From Allobosea sp. WAO (GTDB lineage Bacteria > Pseudomonadota > Alphaproteobacteria > Rhizobiales > Beijerinckiaceae): 64,000 bases of DNA. The stretch covers positions 620,001-684,000 of the forward strand of contig NZ_JXTJ01000006.1 in assembly GCF_001509835.1 (NCBI RefSeq), in the 5' to 3' direction. The notes beneath the pieces were generated by a model. It saw nothing but the letters and a program-made list of their open reading frames with translations, did not search any database and was not told the origin of the DNA. The position numbers were made by a program, and so were the translations under genes. This document shows, piece by piece, positions 30,974-39,267 of this stretch. Position 1 is the stretch's first letter. The number at the start of each line of letters is the position of its first letter.

Positions 30974-31384
30974 TCAGGCGCGCAGGATGTCGATGGTGCG
31001 CTGGAGCATGCGGCGCGTCGACGAGATCACGTTGAGGTTGGCCTCGTAGCTGCGCTGGGCCTCGCGCATGTCCATGCTCTCGATCAGCGAATTGACGTTC
31101 GGCATCCGCACCTGGCCGGCGGCGTCGGCAGCCGGATGGCCGGGGTCGAGCTTGGTGCGGAAGGCGCCGCGATCGCGTTCGACCCGGCCGAGCTCGACCA
31201 CCTGGGCGTCGAGCTCGCGGTCGAGCCGGCCCTGGAAGGTGACGATCTTGCGGCGATAGGGGTCGACGCCGGCGCGATCCGGCGTCGAATCGGCGTTGGC
31301 GAGGTTCTCGGCGATGACGCGCATGCGCCCGGCCTGGCCACGCAGGCCCGATGCCGCAACCGCGATGCTCTTGAGCAGGTCCAT
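30974..31384 (-). CDS. flgC: Flagellar proximal rod protein FlgC
   Basis: The 136-residue protein begins MDLLKSIAVAASGLRGQAGR and contains the rod/hook N-terminal motif RVIAENLANADST. The C-terminal helix MDMREAQRSYEANLNVISS matches the rod protein signature. It polymerises in the proximal rod after export through the flagellar secretion system. The ATG at 31384 is chosen because the family N-terminus begins there; the frame is open further upstream only as antisense of flgB. It lies 26 bp after flgB. Confidence 0.95.
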   Translation of the reverse strand: MDLLKSIAVAASGLRGQAGRMRVIAENLANADSTPDRAGVDPYRRKIVTFQGRLDRELDAQVVELGRVERDRGAFRTKLDPGHPAADAAGQVRMPNVNSLIESMDMREAQRSYEANLNVISSTRRMLQRTIDILRA

Positions 31385-31410
31385 GGGGTGTCTCCTCAGC
31401 GGCTCGGTTC

Positions 31411-31794
31411 TCAGCGGCCCTTGCCGATGGCGATCTTCATCAGCCCGAGCCCCTTGCTGTAGAGGGAGGCGGCGAGCTGATAGTCGGACTGGTTCTGGGC
31501 GACCTTCAGCATCTCGTCCTCGAGATTGACGCTGTTGCCGCTCGGCGTCGTCTCGAATCGCTTGGGATCGCGCGGGTCGAAGCCATTGCTGCTTCCGGCC
31601 GGGCCGAGATGGAGCGGCGAGGTCTGGGCCAGCACGACGCTTCCGCCGGCGGGCGAGGGGGCCTTGAGGTCGTGCGGCTTGAAACGCGGCGTATCGGCAT
31701 TGGAAACATTCTCGGCCAGCAGTTTCTGGCGGCTCTGGTGCCAGTGCATGCGTGTCTTGAGGGCGCTCATGAGGTTCAGGCCGTTGTTCGACAT
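31411..31794 (-). CDS. flgB: Flagellar proximal rod protein FlgB
   Basis: The 127-residue protein has the rod-type N-terminal motif SRQKLLAENVSNADTPRFKPHDL and the C-terminal NQSDYQLAASLYSKGLGLMKIAIGKG. It is the first gene of the minus-strand set flgB-flgC-fliE-fliQ-fliR-flhB. CtrA-like sites lie 70-125 bp upstream of its start. The middle region (residues about 45-85) is variable, as in other FlgB proteins. Confidence 0.95.
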   Translation of the reverse strand: MSNNGLNLMSALKTRMHWHQSRQKLLAENVSNADTPRFKPHDLKAPSPAGGSVVLAQTSPLHLGPAGSSNGFDPRDPKRFETTPSGNSVNLEDEMLKVAQNQSDYQLAASLYSKGLGLMKIAIGKGR

Positions 31795-31864
31795 GGCTCC
31801 GATCTCCGGCTCCCGAGGCGCGCCGCAACTGCGCGAAACTGGGCAATTATTGCCGGGTCCATGG

Positions 31865-31879
31865 TTAACGGCGCGTTAA
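31865..31879. promoter_or_regulatory. CtrA-like binding site
   Basis: TTAA-CGGCGCG-TTAA is an exact match to the CtrA pattern TTAA-N7-TTAA, located between flgB and the divergent FliO-like gene. Confidence 0.7.
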
Positions 31880-31903
31880 GATCGGCGAATGGTGACAATC
31901 CGG

Positions 31904-31918
31904 TTAACCATCCGGTAA
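31904..31918. promoter_or_regulatory. Second, weaker CtrA-like site
   Basis: TTAA-CCATCCG-GTAA has the right spacing with one mismatch in the second half-site. It lies 25 bases after the exact site in the same divergent promoter region. Confidence 0.5.
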
Positions 31919-32029
31919 CCATGTCTCCCGAATTCGCGGGCGTTATGGTATAGCCAGCAGGTTCATCCCCGGGCAGCCTTTAAAAGTGAGGCTGCGCGTG
32001 GCTGTCGCGTCGCTTCATGAGGCAACCCC

Positions 32030-33553
32030 TTGCAGACTTTGTTTGGCTTCGAACTCTCGACCGGCCTGCGCTGGATCATCGCCTTCGCGATCGTGCTGGT
32101 GCTGGTGGCGCTCCTCGCCTTCTTCCTGCGGCGGATTTCTGGGGGGCGGCTCAAGTTCAAGGGGCAGGGCAGCGGCAGGACCCGCCAGCCGCGGCTCGGC
32201 GTGGTCGATATCCACGACCTCGACCGGCAGCGTCAGCTCATTCTGGTGCGGCGCGACAATGTCGAACATCTCGTGATGATCGGCGGCGCCTCGGACGTCG
32301 TGATCGAGACCAACATCATGCGCAGCGGAGCCCGCGTCGCGGCGCCGGCTCCGAGCGAGGGCGCACCCGAGCGGCCGCTGGCCTTCGAGCCGACGGCGCT
32401 GCCCGATCTGCCGCTGCGCCCCGAGCCAGTCGAAGAGCCGCGTCGCGTGCCCCCGCTGCCCGAGCCTGCGTCGATGCCCGTGTCAGCTCCCATCACCGCG
32501 CCCATGCCCGTGCCGCCTGCTCCGGCGCCTTCCATGCCGGCGCCGCCTCCGCGCCAGCAGCCGCTCGCCCCGCCGCCGCGCCCGACCGGTCAGCCGCTGC
32601 CTCCGGCTCCGCCTGTGCGTCCCGCGCCGCAGCCCGTGGTGCCGCCGGTTGCAGCTGCTGCCGTCGCCGCCTCGGCCGCGGTCGCCCAGAGCGCGCGCGA
32701 AGCCGCCGCTGCCAGCCAGGTCGAGCTGGGCGACATGGCGCGCCAGCTCGAGGAGGCGCTGAAGCGCCCGTTCTCCGCCGTGCGTCCGTCATCGGGCGGG
32801 GCCCGTACCGAGCCGGAGGCTGTGAAGCCGCCGGTCCCACCGGTGGCGCCGGCTGCCAGGGTCGCGCCGCCGGTCTCGGCCAATGAGCAGAAGCCCGTGG
32901 TGCCGGCCCCCGGCATCCCGGCCTCGGCGCTGCCGGCCCTGGACATGGAGGCCGAGCTCGAAATGGCCTTGGGTCTGAAGCCCGGCCCGGCTCGCCCGGC
33001 CGAGGCGCCGATGGTGGTGCCGCCGGTGTTCGCGGCGCCGGAACGCAAGCCGCAGCCGGTCCCGGCAAGGCCGGAGCCCGTCAAGCCGGAGCCGGCCAGG
33101 ATGGAGGCGCCGAAGCCGGCATCCGACAGCCAGCCGGGCGGCCAGCCCGAATCCAAGCCCGAGCCGGCCGCCAAGCCGCAGGAGATCGCGGTGCCGAGCT
33201 TCGAGGCGGTGCTCGGCGGCGAAGTGAAGGGCGGTGCAGGGGCCTCGGAAGCGAAGCCGGCTGAAGTCAAAGCGCCCGAGTCCAAGCCCGCGGAAGCCAA
33301 GGAAGCCGGACCCAAGGCGCCGGAAGCGAAGGCTGAAGCCACCAAGGCCGAGCAGCTTGGCACCGCCGAGGCCAGGGCTGGCGAATCCAAGCCCGCCGAG
33401 GCCAAGGGCGCGGAAGCTAAGCCGAACGAGGCCAAGGCCAACGAGCCTAAGCCTGCCGAAGCGAAGCCGGACGAAGCCGATCCGTTCTCCGTCGACGCGA
33501 TCGAAGCGGAATTCGCGCGCCTGCTCGGGCGCGACCCGAAATCGAAGGGCTGA
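32030..33553 (+). CDS. fliO: FliO-like flagellar assembly protein with long low-complexity tail
   Basis: The 507-residue protein starts with a short periplasmic lead, one membrane helix (LRWIIAFAIVLVLVALLAFFLRR) and a FliO domain at about residues 40-100 (RLGVVDIHDLDRQRQLILVRRDNVEHLVMIGG). Bacterial FliO is usually only 100-150 residues. Here about 400 more follow: a proline-rich part to about 330, then repeats of Glu/Ala/Lys/Pro (ESKPAEAKEAGPKAPEAK and similar). The end, DPFSVDAIEAEFARLLGRDP, looks ordered. FliO helps assemble the FliPQR gate. The next gene is fliP. The start is TTG, with GAGG about eight bases upstream. Confidence 0.83.
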   Translation: MQTLFGFELSTGLRWIIAFAIVLVLVALLAFFLRRISGGRLKFKGQGSGRTRQPRLGVVDIHDLDRQRQLILVRRDNVEHLVMIGGASDVVIETNIMRSGARVAAPAPSEGAPERPLAFEPTALPDLPLRPEPVEEPRRVPPLPEPASMPVSAPITAPMPVPPAPAPSMPAPPPRQQPLAPPPRPTGQPLPPAPPVRPAPQPVVPPVAAAAVAASAAVAQSAREAAAASQVELGDMARQLEEALKRPFSAVRPSSGGARTEPEAVKPPVPPVAPAARVAPPVSANEQKPVVPAPGIPASALPALDMEAELEMALGLKPGPARPAEAPMVVPPVFAAPERKPQPVPARPEPVKPEPARMEAPKPASDSQPGGQPESKPEPAAKPQEIAVPSFEAVLGGEVKGGAGASEAKPAEVKAPESKPAEAKEAGPKAPEAKAEATKAEQLGTAEARAGESKPAEAKGAEAKPNEAKANEPKPAEAKPDEADPFSVDAIEAEFARLLGRDPKSKG

Positions 33554-33675
33554 GCGGTCGGCCGGCGAGAGCCGGCCAAACCGCAGGGGATGACGGGCCG
33601 AAAGCGCTTCGCGGCGGCCCGGAGCATGCACTAGCGTTTTCCCGGCCCGCGCCTTGATTCGGGCAGGGAAGGCGC

Positions 33676-34461
33676 ATGCACGATACGAAACCTGGAAGGT
33701 CGAGAGCATGGCGGCGGGCCGGCATGGCCGCGCTGGCCCCGGCACTGCTCGCTACCGTGTTGCTCGGCCTGGGCCTGTCCGCGCCGGCACTGGCGCAGTC
33801 GCTCTCGCTCGATCTCGGCCAGGGCGGCGGCACGACCGAGCGGGCCCTGCAGCTGATCGCTGTGATCACGGTGCTGTCGCTGGCGCCGTCGATCCTGATC
33901 ATGGTGACCTCGTTCACCCGGATCGCGGTGGTGCTGTCGCTGCTACGCTCGGCGATCGGCACCCAGACCGCGCCGCCCAATGCGGTGATCATCGGACTCG
34001 CGCTGTTCCTGACCGGCTTCGTGATGACGCCGACGCTGAAGGAGGCCTATCGCGTCGCGGGAGCGCCGCTGATCGCTGGGCAGATCCAGCCGCAGGAGGC
34101 CTTCAACCGAGGCATCGTGCCGTTCCGCGAATTCATGCTGAAGCATGTCCGCGAGAAGGACCTGACCCTGTTCCTGGAAATGTCGCGCGAGCCGCGGCCG
34201 GAGAGGGCTGAAGACATCCAGATTCAGGTCCTGGTCCCGGCCTTCATGATCTCCGAGCTCCGGCGCGCCTTCGAGATCGGCTTCCTGCTGTTCGTGCCGT
34301 TCCTGATCATCGACCTCGTGGTCGCCTCGGTGCTGATGTCGGTCGGCATGATGATGCTGCCGCCGGTGACGGTGGCGTTGCCTTTCAAGCTGATCTTCTT
34401 CGTGCTGGTCGATGGCTGGGGGTTGGTCGCCGGCTCGCTGGTGAAGAGTTACGGGAGTTGA
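33676..34461 (+). CDS. fliP: Flagellar export gate protein FliP
   Basis: The 261-residue protein has a cleavable signal peptide (GMAALAPALLATVLLGLGLSAPALAQS). The conserved body has IMVTSFTRIAVVLSLLRSAIGTQTAPPN, LTGFVMTPTL and the helical end LMSVGMMMLPPVTVALPFKLIFFVLVDGW. It forms the core of the flagellar export gate with FliQ and FliR. It follows the FliO-like gene by about 120 bp. Its position opposite the rest of the gate genes suggests one divergent transcription unit fliO-fliP. Confidence 0.97.
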   Translation: MHDTKPGRSRAWRRAGMAALAPALLATVLLGLGLSAPALAQSLSLDLGQGGGTTERALQLIAVITVLSLAPSILIMVTSFTRIAVVLSLLRSAIGTQTAPPNAVIIGLALFLTGFVMTPTLKEAYRVAGAPLIAGQIQPQEAFNRGIVPFREFMLKHVREKDLTLFLEMSREPRPERAEDIQIQVLVPAFMISELRRAFEIGFLLFVPFLIIDLVVASVLMSVGMMMLPPVTVALPFKLIFFVLVDGWGLVAGSLVKSYGS

Positions 34462-34504
34462 TCGGTTCGGTCGGGCGCTCTTTCGATTCGCGCCCGAACC
34501 ATGC

Positions 34505-34650
34505 CGTCATTCCGGGGCGTCCGCAGGGCGAGCCCGGAACGAATGAACACGACGGCTCCCAGAATGCGCTTTGGTGTCACGCGCCTCTTTGTTGAAACAC
34601 GGTGTTCACGGGTTCCGGGCCCTTCGCTGACGCGAAGTCCCGGAATGACG
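34505..34650. repeat. Nested imperfect palindrome (REP-like intergenic repeat)
   Basis: CGTCATTCCGGGG at 34505-34517 is the inverted partner of TCCCGGAATGACG at 34638-34650. A second inner pair is GCCCGGAAC..TGAACAC (34532-34550) against GTGTTCACGGGTTCCGGGC (34602-34620). This is the type of interspersed palindromic element found many times in rhizobial genomes. It lies between the convergent ends of fliP and the large exported protein and may also help transcription end. Confidence 0.72.
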
Positions 34651-34677
34651 CGCGCTGGCGTTCCAGTGGAGCCGCGT

Positions 34678-37600
34678 TCAGCCCTGGCCCGGTCGGGGTG
34701 GTGGCAGCGCGTCCGGGTCGTCCGCCTGCGGCTTTTCGCGAACCGCGCTGGAAAAGGCCGGATAGCGCTTGCGATAGGCGTTGAGGAAGTCCTGCATCGT
34801 GTCGGAGCCGGCGGCCGAGCGTGCGACCTCGCGTATATCGGCGGCGCTGGCGCGGCTGGCGCCCGTGACGAAGGCGAACAGGCGCGCATCGGTGCTTTGG
34901 GCCATCTTGCCGGCGAATTTGGTGCGCAGCCGGTCGAGCGAGAGTGCCTCGTCCGACATCGCATAGGCAATCGCGGCGCGCATCGTGTCGCTGCGCTCGC
35001 CGTCGCGCAGCGGCGCCTCGCCACGCCAGCTCTCGCCGAGGATGCGTTCGAGCGCCTCGCCAGCCTCGCGCCAGCGGCGGCCGTTCCACAGGATGTCGGC
35101 GTGGAGCCGGTCGACCTCCGGCCCACTCTCTCCTTCCAGCAGATCGAGCGCCTGGTCGGTGCGCGAGAGATCGGAGAGCGCCTTGGCCTCCAGCAGCAGC
35201 CGGGCCCGCTTGACGTCGCCCGGCAGCTCGGCGAGGCGCGTCGAGACCAGCGCCTGCAGTGCGTCGGCGGGCTTGCGGTTCATCAGCTGGATCATGGCGA
35301 GGCGGGCCGCGACGGTGGAGCGGGCGGCGCCGGTCAGCCGCTTCTCCATCTGATAGCGCAGGATGTCGCCGCCCTGGTCGAGCAGGTCGAGCTCCACCAA
35401 GCGGTCGGCGAGAAGCCGGGTGATCTCGTCGCCGCGCCGGCCGACCGGCAGGAACTCCTTGAAATCGTAGAACAGCGCCAGCGCCTCGAGGCGCGGCAGC
35501 TTTTCGAGGTCGGGATCGCTGAACAGAGCCTCGAAGCGCTGGGCGGTTTCGTCATGCAGCAGGCGCGTCGCGGGATGATCGGGGAAGTTCTCGTTCGCTC
35601 GCCGCGCGACCTGGAAGGCGTCGCGCCAGCGCTGTTGCTGGGCATAGATGCGCCCGAGCTCGGCCAGTGCCGAGATCTCGATCTCGCCGCCGCGCCAGAT
35701 AGCCGAGACGGTTTCCAGCCGGGCCGCCGCCTCGTCGATCGAGAGCTCCTTGCGCTTCTCGTTGCGGGCGAGCTTGACTGCGCGCAATTGCGCCTCGGCG
35801 GCGACGGGCCGGCTGACGGCGTCGAAAAGCGGGCGGTAGCCGTTGAGCGCCACTTCCGGCCGGCCGCTGGCATCGTCGAGCATGGCGCTCAGCAGCGCGA
35901 GGTCCTCTGCCGGGACGAGGCTCGCCGGCAGCTCGGCGAGATGGGCGATCTGGCGTTCGGCAACCAGCGTGTCCTGCATGGCGAGCGCGGCGCGGGCCAT
36001 GGCCGGGCGAAACTGCGCCTGGAGGTCCGGCGGGTAGCGGTCGAGCACCGTCTCGGCCCGCCGGAAGCCGGCGAGGGCCGGGGCGTTGCGGCCGAGCCGC
36101 TGCTCGGCCAGCGCCCGCCAGAGCCCGATCTCGGCCTCCTCCTTGATCGGGGCGGCCTCGAAGGCCTTCAGCGCCTCGGCATGGCGATGCATCTGCGCGG
36201 CGATCACGCCTTTCAGGAACAGGGCCTGGCGGTTGCCGCGCATGGTGGGGTCGTCGGCGAGCAGGGCGTTGAGCGGTCCGGCCGCCTCCGGCAGCATCGC
36301 ATTGGCGACGAGGAAGCGGGCCAGGGCCAGCCGCGCCTCGGATTTGCGGCCGCGCGAGGCATCGGCGACGTCGCGCAGCAGCTCCTGAGTCCGCTCCCGC
36401 ACGGCGTCGGTGTGCAGGCTCGACCAGCGTTGCGCGTCGATGAGCGGTGTGGCGGCGCTGTCGCCGACGGTCTTCTCAGGTTCGTTCGGTTTGGAGGCGT
36501 CGAGGCTGACGACCAGTCCGGCACTGCGGCCGATCAGGGCCTCGTCCGTGCCGGCCCGCACGACGATATCGTCGGCGAGGGCGGTGACGGCGACGCCATG
36601 GGCGGTCTGGGGCAGGCCGAACTCGACGAAGCGGTAGGGTTTGGAGACGGCCCGGGTCGGGCCGAGCGCGGTCACGACGGCCATCGGCGCGCCGCCGTCG
36701 AGGTTCTCCAGCCAGTGCACCCCGGTCATCGCGGAGACGGGGACGGCGACCACGGTCTGGCCGCGCTCGTCGGCGTCACGGCGCGGGGCCAATGCGGCGG
36801 CAGGCTTGCCGAGCTTTTCGCCGAAGGAGAGCGACCAGGTCGAACCATCGTCGGAAAGGCGCGTGACCTGCCGTCGGCCGGTCTTCAGGCGAAGCACGGT
36901 GACTTTCGTCTCGCGGATGACGGTAACGTCCTGGACGAGCCCGGGCAGCACGCCCTTCAGCCGGTCGGGATCGAGCGTGTCGCGGGTGTCGAAGACCAGC
37001 GTGACGAGGCCTGGCTCCGCGAAGGCGGCTGCCCCCGTCGGGCGTGGGAAGCGAAAGTCGATGCGGCCGCCATCGCCGTCGGCGACAGAGCTGACGAGGA
37101 TGTCCCTCGGCGTCGGATCGATCACGGCCGGCGTTGCTACCGGTGCCGGCGTGGCCTGCGCGGTCGGCGCGGCCACCTGCGGGACGGCGGCTGCCGGCGT
37201 ACCGGCTGAATCGGGCTTCGGCACCGCTGTCGCGGGCTGCGCTCCGGCCGGCTTCGATGCCGGCTGGGCTAGGCCGGCCTCGAGACCTGCCAGCGTCAGC
37301 GCTCCGGCTTTCGTGGCGCGGGCGAGGTCGACGGTCCAGCCGGACTCGTCGCGGAAGCTGCGCAGCTCGCGCTCCTTCGGCACGGTGAAGACGAACTCGG
37401 TGCGATCGCCCTCGCTCTTGGCGCTTTCGAGTGTGAAGTCCGCCGGCAGCAGCGAGCGGATCTTGCCCGCTTCGATCTGCATGGGCTGGTCGAAGGCGAG
37501 CGTCAGCCGGTCGTCTTCGAGCTTCGGAGTCAGTTGAGCCTCGGCGGGCGCCGTGAAGATCAGCCGGTCTAGCGTCGGCAGGCGCACGCTGCGGAAGCCG

Positions 37601-38151
37601 AGAGGCTTCGGCTCCGGCGCCGGGGCACGGGCGATGTCCCGAGCCCGCGACTCGGCGAGGCGCAGGCGCTTGGTCAACTCGGCGAGGACTTCGGGCGGCA
37701 GGCCCGGCAGCTGCCCGACCCAGTTCTCGGGCAAGAGGTCGACGAAGGCGCGGTCGCCAGCTTCGAGCAGGTTGGCGCGATAAGTCTTGGCGAGCGCGAA
37801 GCGCAGGCCCCGGCCATCGGGGTCGATCCGCGCCAGCGAGACATAGGCGGGAAGTTCCCGGGAAATGCGGCTCGGGTCGACCTTCACCGGCTGGCTGAAG
37901 CCGACGACCAGCACGCCATTGGAAACGCGCACCCGTGTCGTCACCGGCTCGTCGAAGGTGAAGGCGAGGCGGCCGAAGCCGGCCTGCATCGCTTCGCCGC
38001 GCAATTCGGCATTGGCGGCCAGGGCCGGCAGGGCATGTCCGAGCGCCAGGCTCATCGCCGCCAGGCCGATGCCGAAGCTGAGGGATCGCAGGATACGCAA
38101 GACGCTACTCAATCCGACGCGACAGGACGGGCGGCACGACGCCGCTTCCAT
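34678..38151 (-). CDS. Large exported repeat (TPR-like) protein of unknown function
   Basis: This is a 1157-residue protein. A hydrophobic lead with a signal-peptide-like core (GIGLAAMSLALGHALPALAANAE) is followed by two beta-rich, AMIN-like regions at about 50-290 and 345-520, separated by an Ala/Pro linker. The latter two thirds are helical with repeated ALAxxRLG/A-type motifs (AEALKAFEAAPIKEEAEIGLW and many others), suggesting tetratricopeptide repeats. It ends with a proline-rich tail (PQADDPDALPPPRPGQG). AMIN-type domains bind the cell wall or target envelope machines. It sits between two flagellar blocks and has a CtrA-like site just upstream, so a motility or envelope role is plausible but inferred. 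Confidence 0.85.
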   Translation of the reverse strand: MEAASCRPSCRVGLSSVLRILRSLSFGIGLAAMSLALGHALPALAANAELRGEAMQAGFGRLAFTFDEPVTTRVRVSNGVLVVGFSQPVKVDPSRISRELPAYVSLARIDPDGRGLRFALAKTYRANLLEAGDRAFVDLLPENWVGQLPGLPPEVLAELTKRLRLAESRARDIARAPAPEPKPLGFRSVRLPTLDRLIFTAPAEAQLTPKLEDDRLTLAFDQPMQIEAGKIRSLLPADFTLESAKSEGDRTEFVFTVPKERELRSFRDESGWTVDLARATKAGALTLAGLEAGLAQPASKPAGAQPATAVPKPDSAGTPAAAVPQVAAPTAQATPAPVATPAVIDPTPRDILVSSVADGDGGRIDFRFPRPTGAAAFAEPGLVTLVFDTRDTLDPDRLKGVLPGLVQDVTVIRETKVTVLRLKTGRRQVTRLSDDGSTWSLSFGEKLGKPAAALAPRRDADERGQTVVAVPVSAMTGVHWLENLDGGAPMAVVTALGPTRAVSKPYRFVEFGLPQTAHGVAVTALADDIVVRAGTDEALIGRSAGLVVSLDASKPNEPEKTVGDSAATPLIDAQRWSSLHTDAVRERTQELLRDVADASRGRKSEARLALARFLVANAMLPEAAGPLNALLADDPTMRGNRQALFLKGVIAAQMHRHAEALKAFEAAPIKEEAEIGLWRALAEQRLGRNAPALAGFRRAETVLDRYPPDLQAQFRPAMARAALAMQDTLVAERQIAHLAELPASLVPAEDLALLSAMLDDASGRPEVALNGYRPLFDAVSRPVAAEAQLRAVKLARNEKRKELSIDEAAARLETVSAIWRGGEIEISALAELGRIYAQQQRWRDAFQVARRANENFPDHPATRLLHDETAQRFEALFSDPDLEKLPRLEALALFYDFKEFLPVGRRGDEITRLLADRLVELDLLDQGGDILRYQMEKRLTGAARSTVAARLAMIQLMNRKPADALQALVSTRLAELPGDVKRARLLLEAKALSDLSRTDQALDLLEGESGPEVDRLHADILWNGRRWREAGEALERILGESWRGEAPLRDGERSDTMRAAIAYAMSDEALSLDRLRTKFAGKMAQSTDARLFAFVTGASRASAADIREVARSAAGSDTMQDFLNAYRKRYPAFSSAVREKPQADDPDALPPPRPGQG

Positions 38152-38176
38152 CCATGGGGACGCTAGCCCGTCAAGG

Positions 38177-38191
38177 ATAACAGCGCGTTAA
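38177..38191 (-). promoter_or_regulatory. CtrA-like site upstream of the large exported protein
   Basis: On the minus strand TTAA-CGCGCTG-TTAT has CtrA spacing with one mismatch. It starts about 26 bases before the start codon at 38151 and overlaps the end of the LysR gene. Confidence 0.4.
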
Positions 38192-39117
38192 GAGGGGCTA
38201 GTCGCGGCCTTGTAGCGGGTATAGCCATATTTGCGCGCGCTGCGGGCGAGATGCTGGGCGAGCGCGCCGGCCGCCGGCGACAGGCGCCGGTCCTTGCGCA
38301 CGCAGATCTTGACGCAGGCCTTCTGCAGGTTGCGGCCGAGCATCGGCACCGCGATCAGGTGTCCTTCGGCGACATCGCGCCGGCTCGCAAAGGTGGTCAA
38401 CACGCTGACGCCCATGCCGGCCCGCGCGAAGGAGCGCAGTGACGCGATCGAGTTCGTGACCACAGCCGGCTTGAGCGCGACCCCTGTCGTCGTCGCGACA
38501 TCGTCGATGAGGCGCCGCAGGCCGAAGGTCCGGTCGGGCAGGGCGAGCTGCATCTCGGCGAGCTCGGCGATGGTCGCCGACTGCCGCGTCGCGAAGCCGT
38601 GGCCGGGATGCGCGACGACGACGAGCGGGTCGGGGACTTCCGCCAGCGACAGGATGTTGCGGTGGAGGATCGGGTTGAAGGCCACAGCCACATCTGCCTC
38701 GTCGTCGAGCAGGCGCTGCACGAGCTGGTCGGAGCTGGCGATCATCACCTCGAAGCTCACCGCGGGATGGGCGGCCGAGAAGCCGGCGAGCGCAGGATAG
38801 AGGAAGTCGTCGATCGCACCTTCGACGGTCCAGGCGCGGACATGCCCGCGCTTCACGCCTTGCAGCTCCTCGATGGTGGAGCGCGCATGCTGGACGCAGT
38901 CGAGGATGGTGCGCGCGGACTCGAGCACAGCAGCCCCGGCCGTGGTCAGTCGCATGCCGCGTGCCCTGCGTTCGAACAAGGCCGTGCCGTACTCCTCTTC
39001 GAGCCCGGCGATCTGGCGGCTGATCGCCGATGGGGCGACGCGCAGGGCGTCCGCGGCCTCGCGTACCGAGCCCTGATCGGCGACCGCGGCAAAGTACCTG
39101 TAGCGGGTAAGCGACAT
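38188..39117 (-). CDS. LysR-family transcriptional regulator
   Basis: The 309-residue regulator has the N-terminal winged helix-turn-helix (SLTRYRYFAAVADQGSVREAADALRVAPSAISRQIAGLEEEYG) and a C-terminal substrate-binding-protein-like effector domain. The ATG at 39117 fits the family; the frame is open far upstream without meaning. A 17-bp palindrome containing a T-N11-A LysR motif lies 52 bases upstream of this start. It therefore probably controls the divergent RidA-like/Bug operon and itself. The likely inducer is a small carboxylate, judged from the neighbours only. Confidence 0.92.
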   Translation of the reverse strand: MSLTRYRYFAAVADQGSVREAADALRVAPSAISRQIAGLEEEYGTALFERRARGMRLTTAGAAVLESARTILDCVQHARSTIEELQGVKRGHVRAWTVEGAIDDFLYPALAGFSAAHPAVSFEVMIASSDQLVQRLLDDEADVAVAFNPILHRNILSLAEVPDPLVVVAHPGHGFATRQSATIAELAEMQLALPDRTFGLRRLIDDVATTTGVALKPAVVTNSIASLRSFARAGMGVSVLTTFASRRDVAEGHLIAVPMLGRNLQKACVKICVRKDRRLSPAAGALAQHLARSARKYGYTRYKAATSPS

Positions 39118-39168
39118 CGGAAAGCGCCTCGCGGCCTGACCGTCGGCCGCTCCGAAAGCTAGCCCAGT

Positions 39169-39185
39169 GTTGCCAAAGCGGCAAC
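39169..39185. promoter_or_regulatory. Candidate LysR operator palindrome
   Basis: GTTGCC-AAAGC-GGCAAC is a perfect six-base-arm inverted repeat containing T-N11-A, the LysR-type core. It lies midway between the divergent LysR and RidA-like genes. Confidence 0.78.
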
Positions 39186-39267
39186 GTTCGTTCTGCGATT
39201 CCGATCTGGCTGCCCGGCCGAGGCGCCCTCTAAAAATATCGACAGAACGTGGCGAGGAGCCGATCCG

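Larger units (their letters stand above)
31795..32029. promoter_or_regulatory. Divergent flagellar promoter region (flgB / fliO-like)
   Basis: About 235 bases between two divergent flagellar operons. It holds two CtrA-like sites, at 31865-31879 and 31904-31918, and an inverted CCCGAATTCGCGGG near 31928. No gene is seen in it. Confidence 0.7.

Noticed and set aside
33247..33480. Tandem-repeat-like DNA in the FliO-like gene as a separate repeat element
   Set aside because: The repeats follow codons for Glu-Ala-Lys-Pro units in frame, so they are protein low complexity rather than a DNA element.
34501..37209. Long plus-strand frame opposite the large exported repeat protein
   Set aside because: The minus-strand protein has a signal peptide and consistent domains. 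The plus-strand frame is a composition artefact that also runs through the palindrome.
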